Assembly: GCF_013087515.1 (NCBI RefSeq)
Contig: NZ_JABFCN010000070.1
Coordinates: forward strand, 310,001-374,000
DNA from: Rhizobium sophorae
GTDB taxonomy: Bacteria; Pseudomonadota; Alphaproteobacteria; Rhizobiales; Rhizobiaceae
Length of the DNA stretch: 64,000 nucleotides
Reading direction: 5' to 3'
Shown: positions 8,820-17,800 of the stretch, piece by piece
Layout of the letters: each line of letters starts with the position of its first letter
How positions within the stretch are numbered: position 1 is the stretch's first letter
The notes under the pieces: generated by a model
Seen by the model: only the letters and a program-made list of their open reading frames with translations
What the model was told of the DNA's origin: nothing
Database searches by the model: none
Translations under genes and position numbers: made by a program

Positions 8820-9466
8820 ATGATGCGATTACCCAACGTTATCCGCTGTTTTCCGCAGCCGAATTCCGCCGCCGCGCGCTCAACCAGAATGGTGGGCCGG
8901 TCGATCATGCCTGGCGCGATCACGGGGATCATATCCTCAACCCCGATATCGTCGCCGAGGTCGAGACCTTGAAGCTGCGCGACGCCGCCGTGCTCGTGCC
9001 CGTCGTCGACGACGGCGAGGAGGCGCATGTGATATTCACCAAGCGCACGGCGACGCTGCGCAAACATTCCGGCCAGATCGCCTTTCCCGGCGGTTCGATC
9101 GATCCCGCCGATATCTCTCCGGAAATGGCGGCGATCCGCGAGACGGAGGAGGAGATCGGCCTGGCCGGTTCCTTCGTCGAAACCGTGGGGCGGCTGCCGA
9201 ATTATCTTGCCTCGACGGGCTTTCGCATTACGCCGGTGCTCGGCGTCGTCTCGCCGGGCTTTGCGCTGACGCTGAACCCGACCGAGGTGGACGACGTGTT
9301 CGATGTGCCGCTTTCCTTCCTGATGGATCCTGCCAATCACACCCGCGACAGACGTGTCATCGACGGCATCGACCGGCATTTCTACCGCGTGCCTTATGAA
9401 ACCAGAATGATCTGGGGCATCACCGCCGGCATCGTCCGCACACTTTACGAAAGGCTTTATGCATGA
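8816..9466 (+). CDS. CoA pyrophosphatase-like Nudix hydrolase
   Basis: A 216-residue Nudix hydrolase. The Nudix box spans about residues 92-116: GGSIDPAD, then AAIRETEEEIGL, which keeps the catalytic REx(2)EE core. The upstream FTKRTATLRKHSGQIAFPGG segment is the extra signature of the CoA-diphosphatase (NudL/YeaB) subgroup. That subgroup hydrolyses CoA or acyl-CoA to phosphopantetheine and 3',5'-ADP. The start overlaps the DUF1285 stop by four bases and the stop overlaps the CCA gene start by four. Family is firm; CoA as substrate is inferred from the motif. Confidence 0.88.
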   Translation: MNDAITQRYPLFSAAEFRRRALNQNGGPVDHAWRDHGDHILNPDIVAEVETLKLRDAAVLVPVVDDGEEAHVIFTKRTATLRKHSGQIAFPGGSIDPADISPEMAAIRETEEEIGLAGSFVETVGRLPNYLASTGFRITPVLGVVSPGFALTLNPTEVDDVFDVPLSFLMDPANHTRDRRVIDGIDRHFYRVPYETRMIWGITAGIVRTLYERLYA

Positions 9467-10716
9467 CCGGCATCGCCGAGCAAGCATGGTTCCGCGACCC
9501 GGCGCTTGGCCGGATCTTAGCGCTTCTCAACGCCGATGGCGGGGAAGGGCGGGTGGTTGGCGGTGCGGTGCGCAACAGCCTGATGGGCCTGCCGGTCAAT
9601 GATGTCGACATCGCCACGACACTCAGACCGGAGGCGGTGATGGAGCGGGCGGCAGCGGCCGGCATCAAGGCGGTGCCAACCGGCCTCGAGCACGGCACGG
9701 TGACGCTTGTCATCGACGGCAGGCCCTTCGAGGTGACGACGCTTCGCACCGACGTCGAGACCGACGGACGCCATGCCAAGGTTGCTTTCAGCGCCGACTG
9801 GAAGGCAGATGCTGAACGGCGGGATCTGACGATCAATGCGCTTTACGCCGATGCCGACGGCGAGGTGGTGGATCTCGTCGGCGGACTTGCCGATATCGAG
9901 ACGCGCAACATCCGCTTCATCGGCGATGCCGCAAGGCGTATTGCCGAGGATCATCTGCGCATCCTGCGTTTCTTCCGCTTCTTTGCCTATTACGGTTCCG
10001 GGCGGCCGGATGCCGAGGGACTGAAGGCATGTTCCCTCGCGCGTTCGAAACTGACGACGCTTTCGGCAGAACGTGTCTGGTCTGAACTGCGAAAGCTGCT
10101 TGGTGCCGACGATCCTGGCCGGGCGCTGCTGTGGATGCGGCAGGTGGCAGTGCTGACGGAAATCCTGCCGGAAACCGAACGATGGGGGATCGATGCGATC
10201 CCTTCGCTGATCGCCACCGAAAAGGCGCTCGGCTGGACGCCCGATCCGCTGCTGCGTCTTGCGGCGATCGTGCCGCCCGATGCGGCGCGCGTGGAGGCGC
10301 TTGCCGCCCGGCTCAAGCTCTCGAATGCGGAAGCGGCCACTCTCAGGGCCTGGACCATGGCAGCGCCTGTTAATGACGACATGTCACCGGCGGCCTTCGA
10401 ACGGCTGCTTTACCGCAACGGCGCCGACGGCATCACGACACGGCTGAAGCTCGCGCTTGCGGTTGCGCGCGGCAAAGCTGAAGGCGATTTCGACGATATG
10501 GCGCGGTCGGCGCGGCTCATCAAGCTGCTGGACAGGGCAGTGCAATGGCAGAAGCCTCGGTTTCCGCTGAATGGCGGCGACGTGATTTCGGCAGGAGTGG
10601 CGTCCGGCCCGCGCGTCGGCGAGCTGCTTGCCGGCCTGGAAAACCAATGGGTGGAGGAAAATTTCGTATCCGACCGGGCGGCGCTGCTCGCCCGGCTGCA
10701 GGAACGCGTGCAATAA
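9463..10716 (+). CDS. CCA tRNA nucleotidyltransferase
   Basis: A 417-residue class II nucleotidyltransferase of the CCA-adding enzyme / poly(A) polymerase family. It has the nucleotide-binding GGAVRNSLMG (33-42) and catalytic carboxylates in NDVDIAT (46-52). The central region has ERRDLTINALYAD and RFIGDAARRIAEDHLRILRFFRF. It restores or completes the 3' CCA end of tRNAs in the cytoplasm. Alphaproteobacteria carry one such gene, often beside a CoA-type Nudix hydrolase as here. The stop abuts the stop of the convergent DUF1059 gene with no intervening base. Confidence 0.92.
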   Translation: MTGIAEQAWFRDPALGRILALLNADGGEGRVVGGAVRNSLMGLPVNDVDIATTLRPEAVMERAAAAGIKAVPTGLEHGTVTLVIDGRPFEVTTLRTDVETDGRHAKVAFSADWKADAERRDLTINALYADADGEVVDLVGGLADIETRNIRFIGDAARRIAEDHLRILRFFRFFAYYGSGRPDAEGLKACSLARSKLTTLSAERVWSELRKLLGADDPGRALLWMRQVAVLTEILPETERWGIDAIPSLIATEKALGWTPDPLLRLAAIVPPDAARVEALAARLKLSNAEAATLRAWTMAAPVNDDMSPAAFERLLYRNGADGITTRLKLALAVARGKAEGDFDDMARSARLIKLLDRAVQWQKPRFPLNGGDVISAGVASGPRVGELLAGLENQWVEENFVSDRAALLARLQERVQ

Positions 10717-10902
10717 TCAGGCGGCGTTCACCTCGTCGCGAATGCGAGCCTTGATATTATCCACCATGTTCTCGCGGATCGTGGTCTCGCCGTGAGCATT
10801 TTTCAGGTGCTCGACGGCACGGCGGACCACCTCGGCGTCGCTATCTGCCCGTGTATGCCAGGCGCAGCCCGGAACGAGAGTGCCGCATTCGAAAAGTCGC
10901 AT
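10717..10902 (-). CDS. DUF1059 small protein
   Basis: A 61-residue protein with the DUF1059 pattern: MRLFECGTLVPGCAWHTRAD, then a helical VVRRAVEHLKNAHG. The ATG at 10902 has an AGGAGA site seven bases upstream; a longer frame lacks one. Two cysteines and two histidines are spaced as in this family, which suggests metal or redox binding, but function is unknown. It is convergent with the CCA gene and shares no spacer with it. Confidence 0.8.
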   Translation of the reverse strand: MRLFECGTLVPGCAWHTRADSDAEVVRRAVEHLKNAHGETTIRENMVDNIKARIRDEVNAA

Positions 10903-10981
10903 GGTCTTCTCCTCTGTTCGAAACACAACGACGATCGCGATCTTACGCGATTTATGAATGTGCGAGGGGAGGGAAGGTTCC

Positions 10982-11003
10982 GGCCGGCATCGACATGCCG
11001 GCC
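10982..11003. terminator. Perfect hairpin downstream of the 89-residue protein gene
   Basis: Nine-base-pair perfect stem (982-990 with 995-1003, counted from 10000) and a four-base loop, just beyond the stop of the minus-strand gene at 11017. No U-run follows on either strand, so it may be an mRNA 3'-end stabiliser rather than an intrinsic terminator. Confidence 0.45.
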
Positions 11004-11016
11004 AGTAAAGGCCGTG

Positions 11017-11286
11017 TCAGTCGGGCATCGCCCAGGCTTTGTAGGTATCCAAGAGGTGGCCGGGCATGTTGCTGTTGGCGGCTGCGGCTTCGTTCTGAAG
11101 TTGTTCAGGCGACTTTCCGCCGGCCAGTTGCAGCTTGACCTGCTCGATGAAACAGGACAGCGGCAGATCCGAGCCGCTCTTGGCCCGCAGTTTCTCCGCG
11201 ATGCGCGTCAAAAACTCGGATGTGTCGATCGTGCGGGATGTTTCCTGGACATCCGTAGACGTTGGCGAGCCACTTTGTATCGTCAT
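11017..11286 (-). CDS. Hypothetical 89-residue protein
   Basis: Starts at an ATG preceded by a strong GGAGGAGG site. The N-terminal 20 residues are Ser/Thr-rich and look disordered. The rest is predicted amphipathic helix: SEFLTRIAEKLRAKSG, then CFIEQVKLQLAGGKSPEQL. No signal peptide or membrane segment. I do not recognise the family. It stands alone between the DUF1059 gene and hemF, all on the minus strand. The good ribosome-binding site and a hairpin beyond its stop support a real gene. Confidence 0.7.
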   Translation of the reverse strand: MTIQSGSPTSTDVQETSRTIDTSEFLTRIAEKLRAKSGSDLPLSCFIEQVKLQLAGGKSPEQLQNEAAAANSNMPGHLLDTYKAWAMPD

Positions 11287-11389
11287 GACAATCCTCCTCC
11301 GATTGTTACGCACATACATATAAAGTTAGGACGCACTGAATTTTCGTGAAGGTCTATCAACTCGAATTTATCGACGAGATATCACAGTC

Positions 11390-12301
11390 TCATGGCCAGC
11401 GCACGACGGGGGGCAGCGATGAGAGAATGGATTCAACGTTGCCGCCGGTTTTCAGGCCGAAGATCGTGCCGCGATCATACAGCAGATTGAATTCGACGTA
11501 GCGGCCCCGGCGGATCAATTGTTCGTCGCGATCGGCCTCTGTCCACAATTTATTGAAATTGGAGCGGACGATTTTGGGATAAACCATGGCGAAGGCCCGG
11601 CCGACATCACGCGTGAAGGCGAAATCGGCGTCCCAGCCGCCGACTTCCTCGCTTGAATGCAGCCAGTCGTAGAAGATGCCGCCGATGCCGCGGGCCTCGT
11701 TGCGGTGTTTCAGGAAGAAATATTCGTCGCACCAGGCCTTGTAGGCATCGTAATCGGCGACGGCATGATTGCGGCAGGCGATCTCCATGGCCTTGTGAAA
11801 GAGCTGACTGTCCTCGTCCTCCTGCGTGCGACGACGCGACAGCACCGGCGTCAGGTCGGCCCCGCCGCCGAACCAGCGGCTGGTGGTGACGACCATGCGG
11901 GTGTTCATGTGCACGGCCGGAACGTTGGGGTTGACGGGATGGGCGATCAGCGAAATGCCCGAGGCCCAGAAACGCGGATCGTCCTTGGCGCCGGGTATCT
12001 GGGCGCGGAAATCGGGGGTGAATTCGCCGTAGACGGTGGAGGTATGGACGCCGACCTTTTCGAAGACACGACCTTCCATCATCGACATCCGGCCACCGCC
12101 GCCGGCACCGTTTTCGCGTGACCAGTCCTTGGCGGCGAAGCGGCCGGGCTCCTGGTCGGAGAGCGGCCCTTCCAATTCGTCCTCGAGGGCCTCGAAGGAA
12201 GCGCAGATCGTATCGCGCAATCCCTCGAACCAATTGCGGGCGGCAGCCTTCTTGTCTTCGATATCGTCAGGCAAGCCGATCGGCAGTTCCGGTCTTTCCA
12301 T
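11390..12301 (-). CDS. hemF: Oxygen-dependent coproporphyrinogen III oxidase
   Basis: A 303-residue HemF, which oxidatively decarboxylates coproporphyrinogen III to protoporphyrinogen IX using O2 in haem synthesis. Diagnostic segments are GGGRMSMMEG (68-77), VHMNTRMVVTT followed by WFGGGADLTP, CDEYFFLKHRNEARGIGGIFYDWL and RRGRYVEFNLLYDRGTIFGLKTGGN. Full length compared with the family. The start at 12301 is an ATG with a clean N-terminus. The divergent 12476 gene leaves 174 bases for promoters. Confidence 0.96.
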   Translation of the reverse strand: MERPELPIGLPDDIEDKKAAARNWFEGLRDTICASFEALEDELEGPLSDQEPGRFAAKDWSRENGAGGGGRMSMMEGRVFEKVGVHTSTVYGEFTPDFRAQIPGAKDDPRFWASGISLIAHPVNPNVPAVHMNTRMVVTTSRWFGGGADLTPVLSRRRTQEDEDSQLFHKAMEIACRNHAVADYDAYKAWCDEYFFLKHRNEARGIGGIFYDWLHSSEEVGGWDADFAFTRDVGRAFAMVYPKIVRSNFNKLWTEADRDEQLIRRGRYVEFNLLYDRGTIFGLKTGGNVESILSSLPPVVRWP

Positions 12302-12475
12302 TTACGCCTCCGACGGTCGACATCTCCTTTAGAGGCGACTCGCTCATTCTTCATTGCGCGCCATGATTAGCAGTTGGTGACGCATCTCGCCAAGCCAAGG
12401 CAAGCACCCGGCGTTTCCAAGATTCGACTCGCAAATCGAGAATTTCGATATTACCTTTTCGGAGGAGGTAGTTTG

Positions 12476-12736
12476 ATGAAAAAAATCCCAGGGCCTCCGT
12501 CCTTCGACGGCCTGAAGCGCAGGATAGCGAGACATCGGGCGGAAAATCCCCCGAGCAAGAAAGACCATTTCGTGCGTGAGACATATTGCCTCGGCCTCAT
12601 GGACGCACGCGCCAAGGCGCGCGAATGGTTCGACGAATATCCGAAAGCCGCTTATTGGACCGAGGTGGAAAGCTGGCGCCAGCTCGACGGCGACCAGATC
12701 GAATTCACCATGCGCCGCTTGCCTTCGGCAGACTGA
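12476..12736 (+). CDS. Hypothetical 86-residue protein
   Basis: ATG preceded by GGAGGAGG eight bases upstream, giving an 86-residue soluble protein. Lysine-rich N-terminus (KKIPGPPSFDGLKRRIARHR), then FVRETYCLGLMDARAKAREWFDEYPKAAYWTEVESWRQ, a pattern of two amphipathic helices. No family recognised. It ends three bases before the stop of the convergent cotransporter gene. The strong ribosome-binding site and coding character support it as a gene. Confidence 0.7.
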   Translation: MKKIPGPPSFDGLKRRIARHRAENPPSKKDHFVRETYCLGLMDARAKAREWFDEYPKAAYWTEVESWRQLDGDQIEFTMRRLPSAD

Positions 12737-12739
12737 CCT

Positions 12740-14386
12740 TCACTTCGCAGTCGCCCGCACGCGGCTTTCGATCAGCAGGCCGTTTTCATCCATGATCGGA
12801 TGCGCCACCGAGACGATGTGGGCGTTGATGCGCTTCAGGTCGCGCAGCATGTCGAGATGCAGCGAACTCGTCTGCAGGCTGTCGGCGCGGCCGTCACGCA
12901 GGCGTTCGAGGTGGCGCTCGGCAGACTGTTTCTCCATCCGGCGTACCTCGACCTTTACCTCCATCATCTGGCGCGCGAGATTGAAATCGCGGGTGACGAA
13001 GATCGTCTGGGCGACGCGCAGGTTGTCAATCGTCAGGTCGAACAGCTTGCGCAGTTCCTGATGACCATCCTCGGAAAAGTTCAGGCCAAGGGAGATCTTC
13101 TTCGCCACCTGCTCCAGCAAGCCCTTCTCGATGATATCGCCCATATGTTCGAGATTGATCGCATAATCGATGACGACGATCGAGCGGCGGGCATTCTCGT
13201 CGCTGAGACCCTCACGGCCGAGCTTCGAGAGATAGACTTTTACCGCCTGCTGCAGCCGGTCGACGCGCTCTTCGAGGGCGGATATCTCGGCAAGCTTCGA
13301 TGCGTCGTTACGCTCGAAAGCTTCGGACACCCGGATCAGCATGCGCTCGATCAGGTCACCGACGCCGAGCACTTCACGAGTGGCGCTGGCAAGGGCAACG
13401 ACCGGCGTCGAAAGCTCCTGCGCATCCAGATATTTCGGGGCGCCGTCGGGCTCGGCCTGATCCGGTACCAGCCGGGCCATCAGGGCGGCGAGCGGTCGGG
13501 AGAATGGCCAGGCCAGCGCCGCCAGCAGAAGGTTGAAGGCAAGATGCGCGTCGACGGGCAGCTTGGCAGGGCCGAAGGGCAGCATTTGGATGAGTTCCGC
13601 GCCATATCCCGCCAGCGGCAGGGCGATGAGGCAGCCAAGCGCGCGGACGGCGAGATTGCCGAGGGTGACGCGCCGAGCCGAAACCGGGCCGGACAATGTC
13701 GCGACGACTGGTGGTATTGCGCCGCCGAGATTGGCGCCGAGCACGAGCACGATGACGAGTTCGGCGGAGACCATCCCCGCCGAGGCGAGCGACAGGATGA
13801 GCACCACCACCGCAAGGCTCGACGAGGACGCGAAGGCAAGTGCTGCCGAGACGATCATTGCCACGGGCAGGGCGCTGTCCAGCAGGCCGATGAAGGCGGC
13901 AAGGGCGGGAGAGGCGCGCATCGGTTCCGTCGCAAGGCCAAGGAGGTGCAGCGACAACAGCATCAGCCCGATGCCGATCAGCGCTGTGCCGCCGCCCTGA
14001 CTGGCGCTGGAACGACCGCGGCAAAGCACGATGCCGGCAAGGATCAGAAGTGGAGAGAGCCATTCGATGCCCGTTGCCACGATCCAGGCGGTGATCGCGG
14101 TGCCGACATTGGCGCCGAGCAGGACAATCTGCGCCATGCGCGGCTTGATCAGGTCACGCTCGACGAAGGAGGCCGTCATCAGCGCTGTTGCCGTGGAACT
14201 CTGCAGCGCAATGGTCGCGACAAGGCCTGACAGGAAAGAACGAAGACCGCCGCGTGTGCCGGTCGCCAGACCTGTTCTCAGGCGGGCCCCGAAGGCCCTG
14301 GACACGCCATCCTTCACCTGCGCGAGGCCGAACAGCAGCAGAGCCACGGCGCCGAACAGGTTGATCATGATGATTATAGAGTCCAT
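12740..14386 (-). CDS. Na/Pi cotransporter family protein with PhoU-like domain
   Basis: A 548-residue polytopic inner-membrane protein. Two inverted Na/Pi repeats are visible: the first has FLSGLVATIALQSSTATALM with the hallmark QSST, the second has VLGANLGGAIPPVVATLSG. After about residue 330 the protein becomes soluble and helical (EVLGVGDLIERMLIRVSEAF, then SALEERVDRLQQAVKVY), as in PhoU-like tails of YjbB/NptA proteins. Such proteins move phosphate with sodium, usually outward in the YjbB type. No strong Shine-Dalgarno is seen at 14386. Family certain, transport direction inferred. Confidence 0.88.
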   Translation of the reverse strand: MDSIIIMINLFGAVALLLFGLAQVKDGVSRAFGARLRTGLATGTRGGLRSFLSGLVATIALQSSTATALMTASFVERDLIKPRMAQIVLLGANVGTAITAWIVATGIEWLSPLLILAGIVLCRGRSSASQGGGTALIGIGLMLLSLHLLGLATEPMRASPALAAFIGLLDSALPVAMIVSAALAFASSSSLAVVVLILSLASAGMVSAELVIVLVLGANLGGAIPPVVATLSGPVSARRVTLGNLAVRALGCLIALPLAGYGAELIQMLPFGPAKLPVDAHLAFNLLLAALAWPFSRPLAALMARLVPDQAEPDGAPKYLDAQELSTPVVALASATREVLGVGDLIERMLIRVSEAFERNDASKLAEISALEERVDRLQQAVKVYLSKLGREGLSDENARRSIVVIDYAINLEHMGDIIEKGLLEQVAKKISLGLNFSEDGHQELRKLFDLTIDNLRVAQTIFVTRDFNLARQMMEVKVEVRRMEKQSAERHLERLRDGRADSLQTSSLHLDMLRDLKRINAHIVSVAHPIMDENGLLIESRVRATAK

Positions 14387-14593
14387 TTTGTTGTTTTTAT
14401 TCTTCTTTCACAGATATCGAGAAGTGCGGTTTGGTCATTCCAACTTATTGGAATCGTGGAGGCCAATACTGAATTTTTGATTGCTCGGCTAATAAATATA
14501 CGCCGGTTTGACGGATAGACAACGCTATTCTGCGACATATTCTGGAGTGGATCGGCAATTCCGCGGGCTTTGCTCCGCCGGCGCCTGCTTTTG

Positions 14594-15055
14594 TCAGGCC
14601 CAGACGGTTTGGCGCATCGCCTCGCCGACGATCATCGCGGCCGAAACAGCGACGTTGATCGAGCGCTGGCCGTCGACCATCGGGATCAGGATGCGTGCAT
14701 CGGCTGCTTCATGAACCTGATCCGGCACGCCGGCGCTTTCGCGGCCGAAGAGCAGGACATCGTCCGGGCGGAAGGCAAAATCGGTGTAGCGCTCCGCGGC
14801 CTTGGTCGAGGCGAGGATCAGGCGGCGGCCGGTGGTCAGACGCCACGCCTCGAAGCGGTCCCAGCTGACATGGCGGGTGAGGGCGGCTGTGGCGATATAG
14901 TCCATGCCGGCCCGTTTCAGGTTGCGGTCGGAGATGTCGAAGCCGGCGGGTTCAATTAGATCGACCGCGAAGCCAAGGCAGGCGGCAAGACGCAGGATAG
15001 TGCCGGTATTGCCGGGAATATCCGGCTGATAGAGTGCCAGTCTGAGTGAAGTCAT
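14594..15055 (-). CDS. trmL: tRNA (cytidine(34)-2'-O)-methyltransferase
   Basis: A 153-residue SPOUT methyltransferase of the TrmL (YibK) type, which methylates the 2'-O of the wobble nucleotide in tRNA-Leu isoacceptors using S-adenosylmethionine. The three knot motifs are present: YQPDIPGNTGTILRLAA (9-25), LLFGRESAGVP, then LIPMVDGQRSINVAVSAAMI. The length matches the minimal knot enzyme. It is monocistronic and followed by about 200 bases with no recognisable gene before the cotransporter start. Confidence 0.92.
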   Translation of the reverse strand: MTSLRLALYQPDIPGNTGTILRLAACLGFAVDLIEPAGFDISDRNLKRAGMDYIATAALTRHVSWDRFEAWRLTTGRRLILASTKAAERYTDFAFRPDDVLLFGRESAGVPDQVHEAADARILIPMVDGQRSINVAVSAAMIVGEAMRQTVWA

Positions 15056-15441
15056 GATGCGCCGTTTTCCCGCTTTCGCCGCTCAAGGCCTAATGCAACT
15101 GTGATTTCGGCGCAACAGGGCGCGCTTTGACCCGAAGAGATGAAATTTTTGGCACAACAGGGCTGGAAAATTCCTCGTTTTCGCGTTATCGGTGCATATC
15201 TTCAATCGCCAGCAAGGAGCGCCAGAATGAATATTTTGCTGTATGTGCGCCTCCCGGCCGTGATGCCAAGCGGTGCGATTTTCCGCCGATAGTGCGGGTT
15301 TCTTCCCTGAATTTCCTTTTTTGATCCATTGTGCGGCTGTCTCAGCCTCGCCCCTTGAACGTTCGGTTCCCATATGTGCTTGCATAGCGCTGGGATGGCG
15401 CGAAGCCGGGAGCCGGAATGCTGACGTTTCGGAGCAATTTC
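15056..15441. other. Divergent control region between trmL and the first ABC transporter
   Basis: 386 bases carry the trmL and ABC promoters. A TTGACC at 15127-15132 is a possible -35 for the rightward promoter, but no good -10 accompanies it. The only coding candidate inside is the 21-codon ORF at 15227-15292, listed separately. Confidence 0.5.
15227..15292 (+). CDS. Possible 21-residue upstream peptide
   Basis: An ATG preceded by AAGGAG with seven bases of spacing opens a 21-codon frame, MNILLYVRLPAVMPSGAIFRR, ending in TAG 150 bases before the ABC transporter ATG. The peptide has a hydrophobic start and a basic end. The Shine-Dalgarno is better than that of many real genes here, so it may be translated as a leader peptide or a small membrane peptide. 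No homologue is recognised, and it could be chance. Confidence 0.35.
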   Translation: MNILLYVRLPAVMPSGAIFRR

Positions 15442-17298
15442 ATGTTTGGCTGGTTCGAACAGCGACTCAACCCCTTTCCAAGTGAGGACCCTGTCGCCCC
15501 GCCGAAAGGTCTCTTTGCCTTTTGCTGGCATTACAGCAAGCCGGCTGCGCCCTGGCTCGGCCTGATGGCCGTGCTGACCGCGCTGATCGCTATCGGCGAA
15601 GTGGCGCTCTTCCAGTTCCTCGGCGACATCGTCGACTGGCTGACCAATGCCGATCGCGCCACATTCCTGGAGAGAGAAGGCCACAAGCTTTTCTGGATGG
15701 CGGCGCTGGTGCTGGTCGGCCTGCCACTGACGGCCGGGCTCGATTCTCTCATCATGCATCAAATGATGCTCGGCAATTATCCGATGATCGCACGCTGGCA
15801 GATGCACCGCTTCCTGCTGCGCCACAGCATGTCGTTCTTCGCCAACGAGTTTGCCGGGCGTGTCGCCACCAAGGTGATGCAGACCTCGCTTGCCGTACGC
15901 GAAACGGTGATGAAGATCCTCGACGTCTTCGTCTATGTCGTCACCTACTTCCTGACGATGATCATCGTGATTGCGGCGGCGGACTGGCGGCTGATGATCC
16001 CGATCCTCGTCTGGCTCGCGGTCTATATCAGCATCGTCGCCTATTTCGTGCCGCGGCTTCGCAAGATCGCGGCGGCGCAGGCGGATGCGCGTTCGATGAT
16101 GACGGGCCGCGTGGTCGACAGCTATACGAATATCGCGACGGTCAAGCTGTTTTCGCATGCGGGCCGCGAGGAGGTCTATGCGAAGGAGGGCATGGACGAG
16201 TTCCTGCAGACCGTGCACAAGCAGATGCGCAAGGTGACGCTTTTCCACATCAGCGTCTACGTGAACAATTGCGTTGCGCTCTTCGTCATCTCGGGCCTGT
16301 CGATCTGGTTCTGGCTGAACGGAGCGATCTCGGTCGGCGCCATCGCCATCGCCATCGGTCTTGCCATGCGCGTCAACGGCATGTCGCAATGGATCATGTG
16401 GGAAGTCTCGGCGCTGTTCGAGAATATCGGCACGGTCTATGACGGCATGGAGATGATGAGCAAAAAGCACGACATCGTCGACAAGCCGGGTGCGCCCACC
16501 CTGACGGCGAAGAAGGGCGCGATCCACTATGATCGCATCCGCTTCCACTATGGCAAGAGCAAGGGCGTCATCGACAACCTGTCGCTCGACATCAAGGCGG
16601 GCGAGAAGGTCGGCCTGGTCGGTCGCTCCGGCGCCGGCAAGACGACGCTGATGAACCTGTTGCTGCGCTTCTACGACCTGGAGGCCGGCCGCATCACCAT
16701 CGACGGGCAGGACATCGCCGGCGTCTCGCAGGAAAGCCTGCGTTCGCTGATCGGCGTGGTGACGCAGGACACCTCGCTGTTGCATCGCTCGATCCGCGAC
16801 AACATCGCCTATGGTCGTCCCGAAGCAACGGACGACGAGGTGATCGAGGCCGCCAAACGCGCCAATGCCTGGGAGTTCATCGAAGGCCTCGTCGACATGC
16901 AGGGCCGCGCGGGGCTCGACGCGCAGGTCGGCGAACGCGGCGTCAAGCTCTCGGGTGGCCAGCGTCAGCGCATCGCGATCGCCCGCGTCTTCCTGAAGGA
17001 CGCGCCGATCCTGGTGCTCGACGAGGCAACCTCGGCGCTCGACTCGGAAGTCGAGGCGGCGATCCAGGAAAACCTCTTTGCCTTGATGGAGGGTAAGACG
17101 GTGATCGCCATCGCCCACCGGCTGTCAACGCTGACGGAGATGGACCGGCTGATCGTGCTCGACAAGGGCCGGATCATTGAGGCCGGCTCGCACAGCGAAC
17201 TGATCGAGGCAGGCGGTATCTATGCCGACCTCTGGAACCGCCAGTCCGGCGGCTTCCTCTCCGATCACGCCGACGAAGCCGAAGAGGCTGCGGAATAA
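15442..17298 (+). CDS. ABC transporter, fused permease and ATP-binding protein (paralogue 1)
   Basis: A 618-residue ABC exporter half-transporter. Six transmembrane helices lie in the first 320 residues (type I exporter fold). The nucleotide-binding domain has Walker A GRSGAGKTT near 394, the LSGGQRQRIAIARV signature near 503, Walker B ILVLDEATSALD, and the H-loop IAIAHRLSTL. Functional dimers export lipids, drugs or peptides; the substrate here is unknown. Two starts are possible: an ATG at 15418 (GGAG five bases upstream) or the ATG at 15442 (GGAG seven bases upstream). I prefer the latter because it begins at MFGWFEQRLNPFP, which the paralogue at 17801 also resembles. Confidence 0.9.
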   Translation: MFGWFEQRLNPFPSEDPVAPPKGLFAFCWHYSKPAAPWLGLMAVLTALIAIGEVALFQFLGDIVDWLTNADRATFLEREGHKLFWMAALVLVGLPLTAGLDSLIMHQMMLGNYPMIARWQMHRFLLRHSMSFFANEFAGRVATKVMQTSLAVRETVMKILDVFVYVVTYFLTMIIVIAAADWRLMIPILVWLAVYISIVAYFVPRLRKIAAAQADARSMMTGRVVDSYTNIATVKLFSHAGREEVYAKEGMDEFLQTVHKQMRKVTLFHISVYVNNCVALFVISGLSIWFWLNGAISVGAIAIAIGLAMRVNGMSQWIMWEVSALFENIGTVYDGMEMMSKKHDIVDKPGAPTLTAKKGAIHYDRIRFHYGKSKGVIDNLSLDIKAGEKVGLVGRSGAGKTTLMNLLLRFYDLEAGRITIDGQDIAGVSQESLRSLIGVVTQDTSLLHRSIRDNIAYGRPEATDDEVIEAAKRANAWEFIEGLVDMQGRAGLDAQVGERGVKLSGGQRQRIAIARVFLKDAPILVLDEATSALDSEVEAAIQENLFALMEGKTVIAIAHRLSTLTEMDRLIVLDKGRIIEAGSHSELIEAGGIYADLWNRQSGGFLSDHADEAEEAAE

Positions 17299-17303
17299 GA
17301 TGA

Positions 17304-17339
17304 AAGAGGCCCTCCCTGCGAAAGCGGAGAGGGCCTCTT
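17304..17339 (+). terminator. Hairpin terminator after ABC transporter 1
   Basis: Eleven-base-pair perfect stem (17304-17314 with 17329-17339) around a 14-base loop, starting five bases after the ABC stop codon. It ends in CTT with no longer T-run, so termination may be only partial. Confidence 0.6.
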
Positions 17340-17407
17340 GAATTCTGAGGGTGGCTTCCGGCTTGCCGACGGTGCTGAAGGCCTGAGCGCGTTTGCGTCC
17401 TATCCGC

Positions 17408-17638
17408 TCAAAGGCTGTCGGCCCAATCGATCACGCGGTGAGTTTCGACGACCATCATGGTGTTGGCGGCGGCGATCGTGCGCAGCGCGACGAGGCGGCG
17501 GTGCTCCTCCTGATCGATCCAGGTGGCAATGGCCTCGGCGACGATCTCATCGCGCGGCAACCCCAGAGCGAATGCCAGGGCATCCAGCCTTTCTGCAAGC
17601 GGAAGCGGAACATGCACATCGAGCATTTTCGTTTCCAT
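17408..17638 (-). CDS. Ribbon-helix-helix (CopG/Arc-type) protein
   Basis: A 76-residue protein. METKMLDVHVPLPLAERLDALAFALGLPRDEIVAEAIATWIDQEE has the beta strand, helix, turn, helix layout of ribbon-helix-helix DNA-binding proteins such as CopG-type antitoxins. A GGAG site nine bases upstream supports the ATG at 17638. There is no RelE/ParE toxin next to it, so it may be an orphan antitoxin or a stand-alone regulator. It lies antisense between the two ABC exporter genes, an interesting position for a local regulator, but no operator was identified. Confidence 0.8.
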   Translation of the reverse strand: METKMLDVHVPLPLAERLDALAFALGLPRDEIVAEAIATWIDQEEHRRLVALRTIAAANTMMVVETHRVIDWADSL

Positions 17639-17800
17639 GGAAGTGGTCTCCGGTAAAGCGCGATCGTAACGTCAGATTGTGACCGGTTCGGGGGCATTCA
17701 ATGCGTATGCCGCCGATGTTACCGATAATTACCAAAATATAACATTCTGTCTGCTTTTCATTCCCTTTGCCGGTCCGGCTAATCCGCCTATATCGCTTCT

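Noticed and set aside
12800..14230. 476-codon plus-strand open frame
   Set aside because: Antisense to the Na/Pi cotransporter; Gln/Arg/Asp-rich shadow.
15202..17118. 638-codon open frame on the minus strand across the first ABC transporter
   Set aside because: It runs antisense to a clear ABC exporter, is rich in His/Asp/Arg, and has no ribosome-binding site or family pattern. It is a shadow caused by GC-rich codon use.
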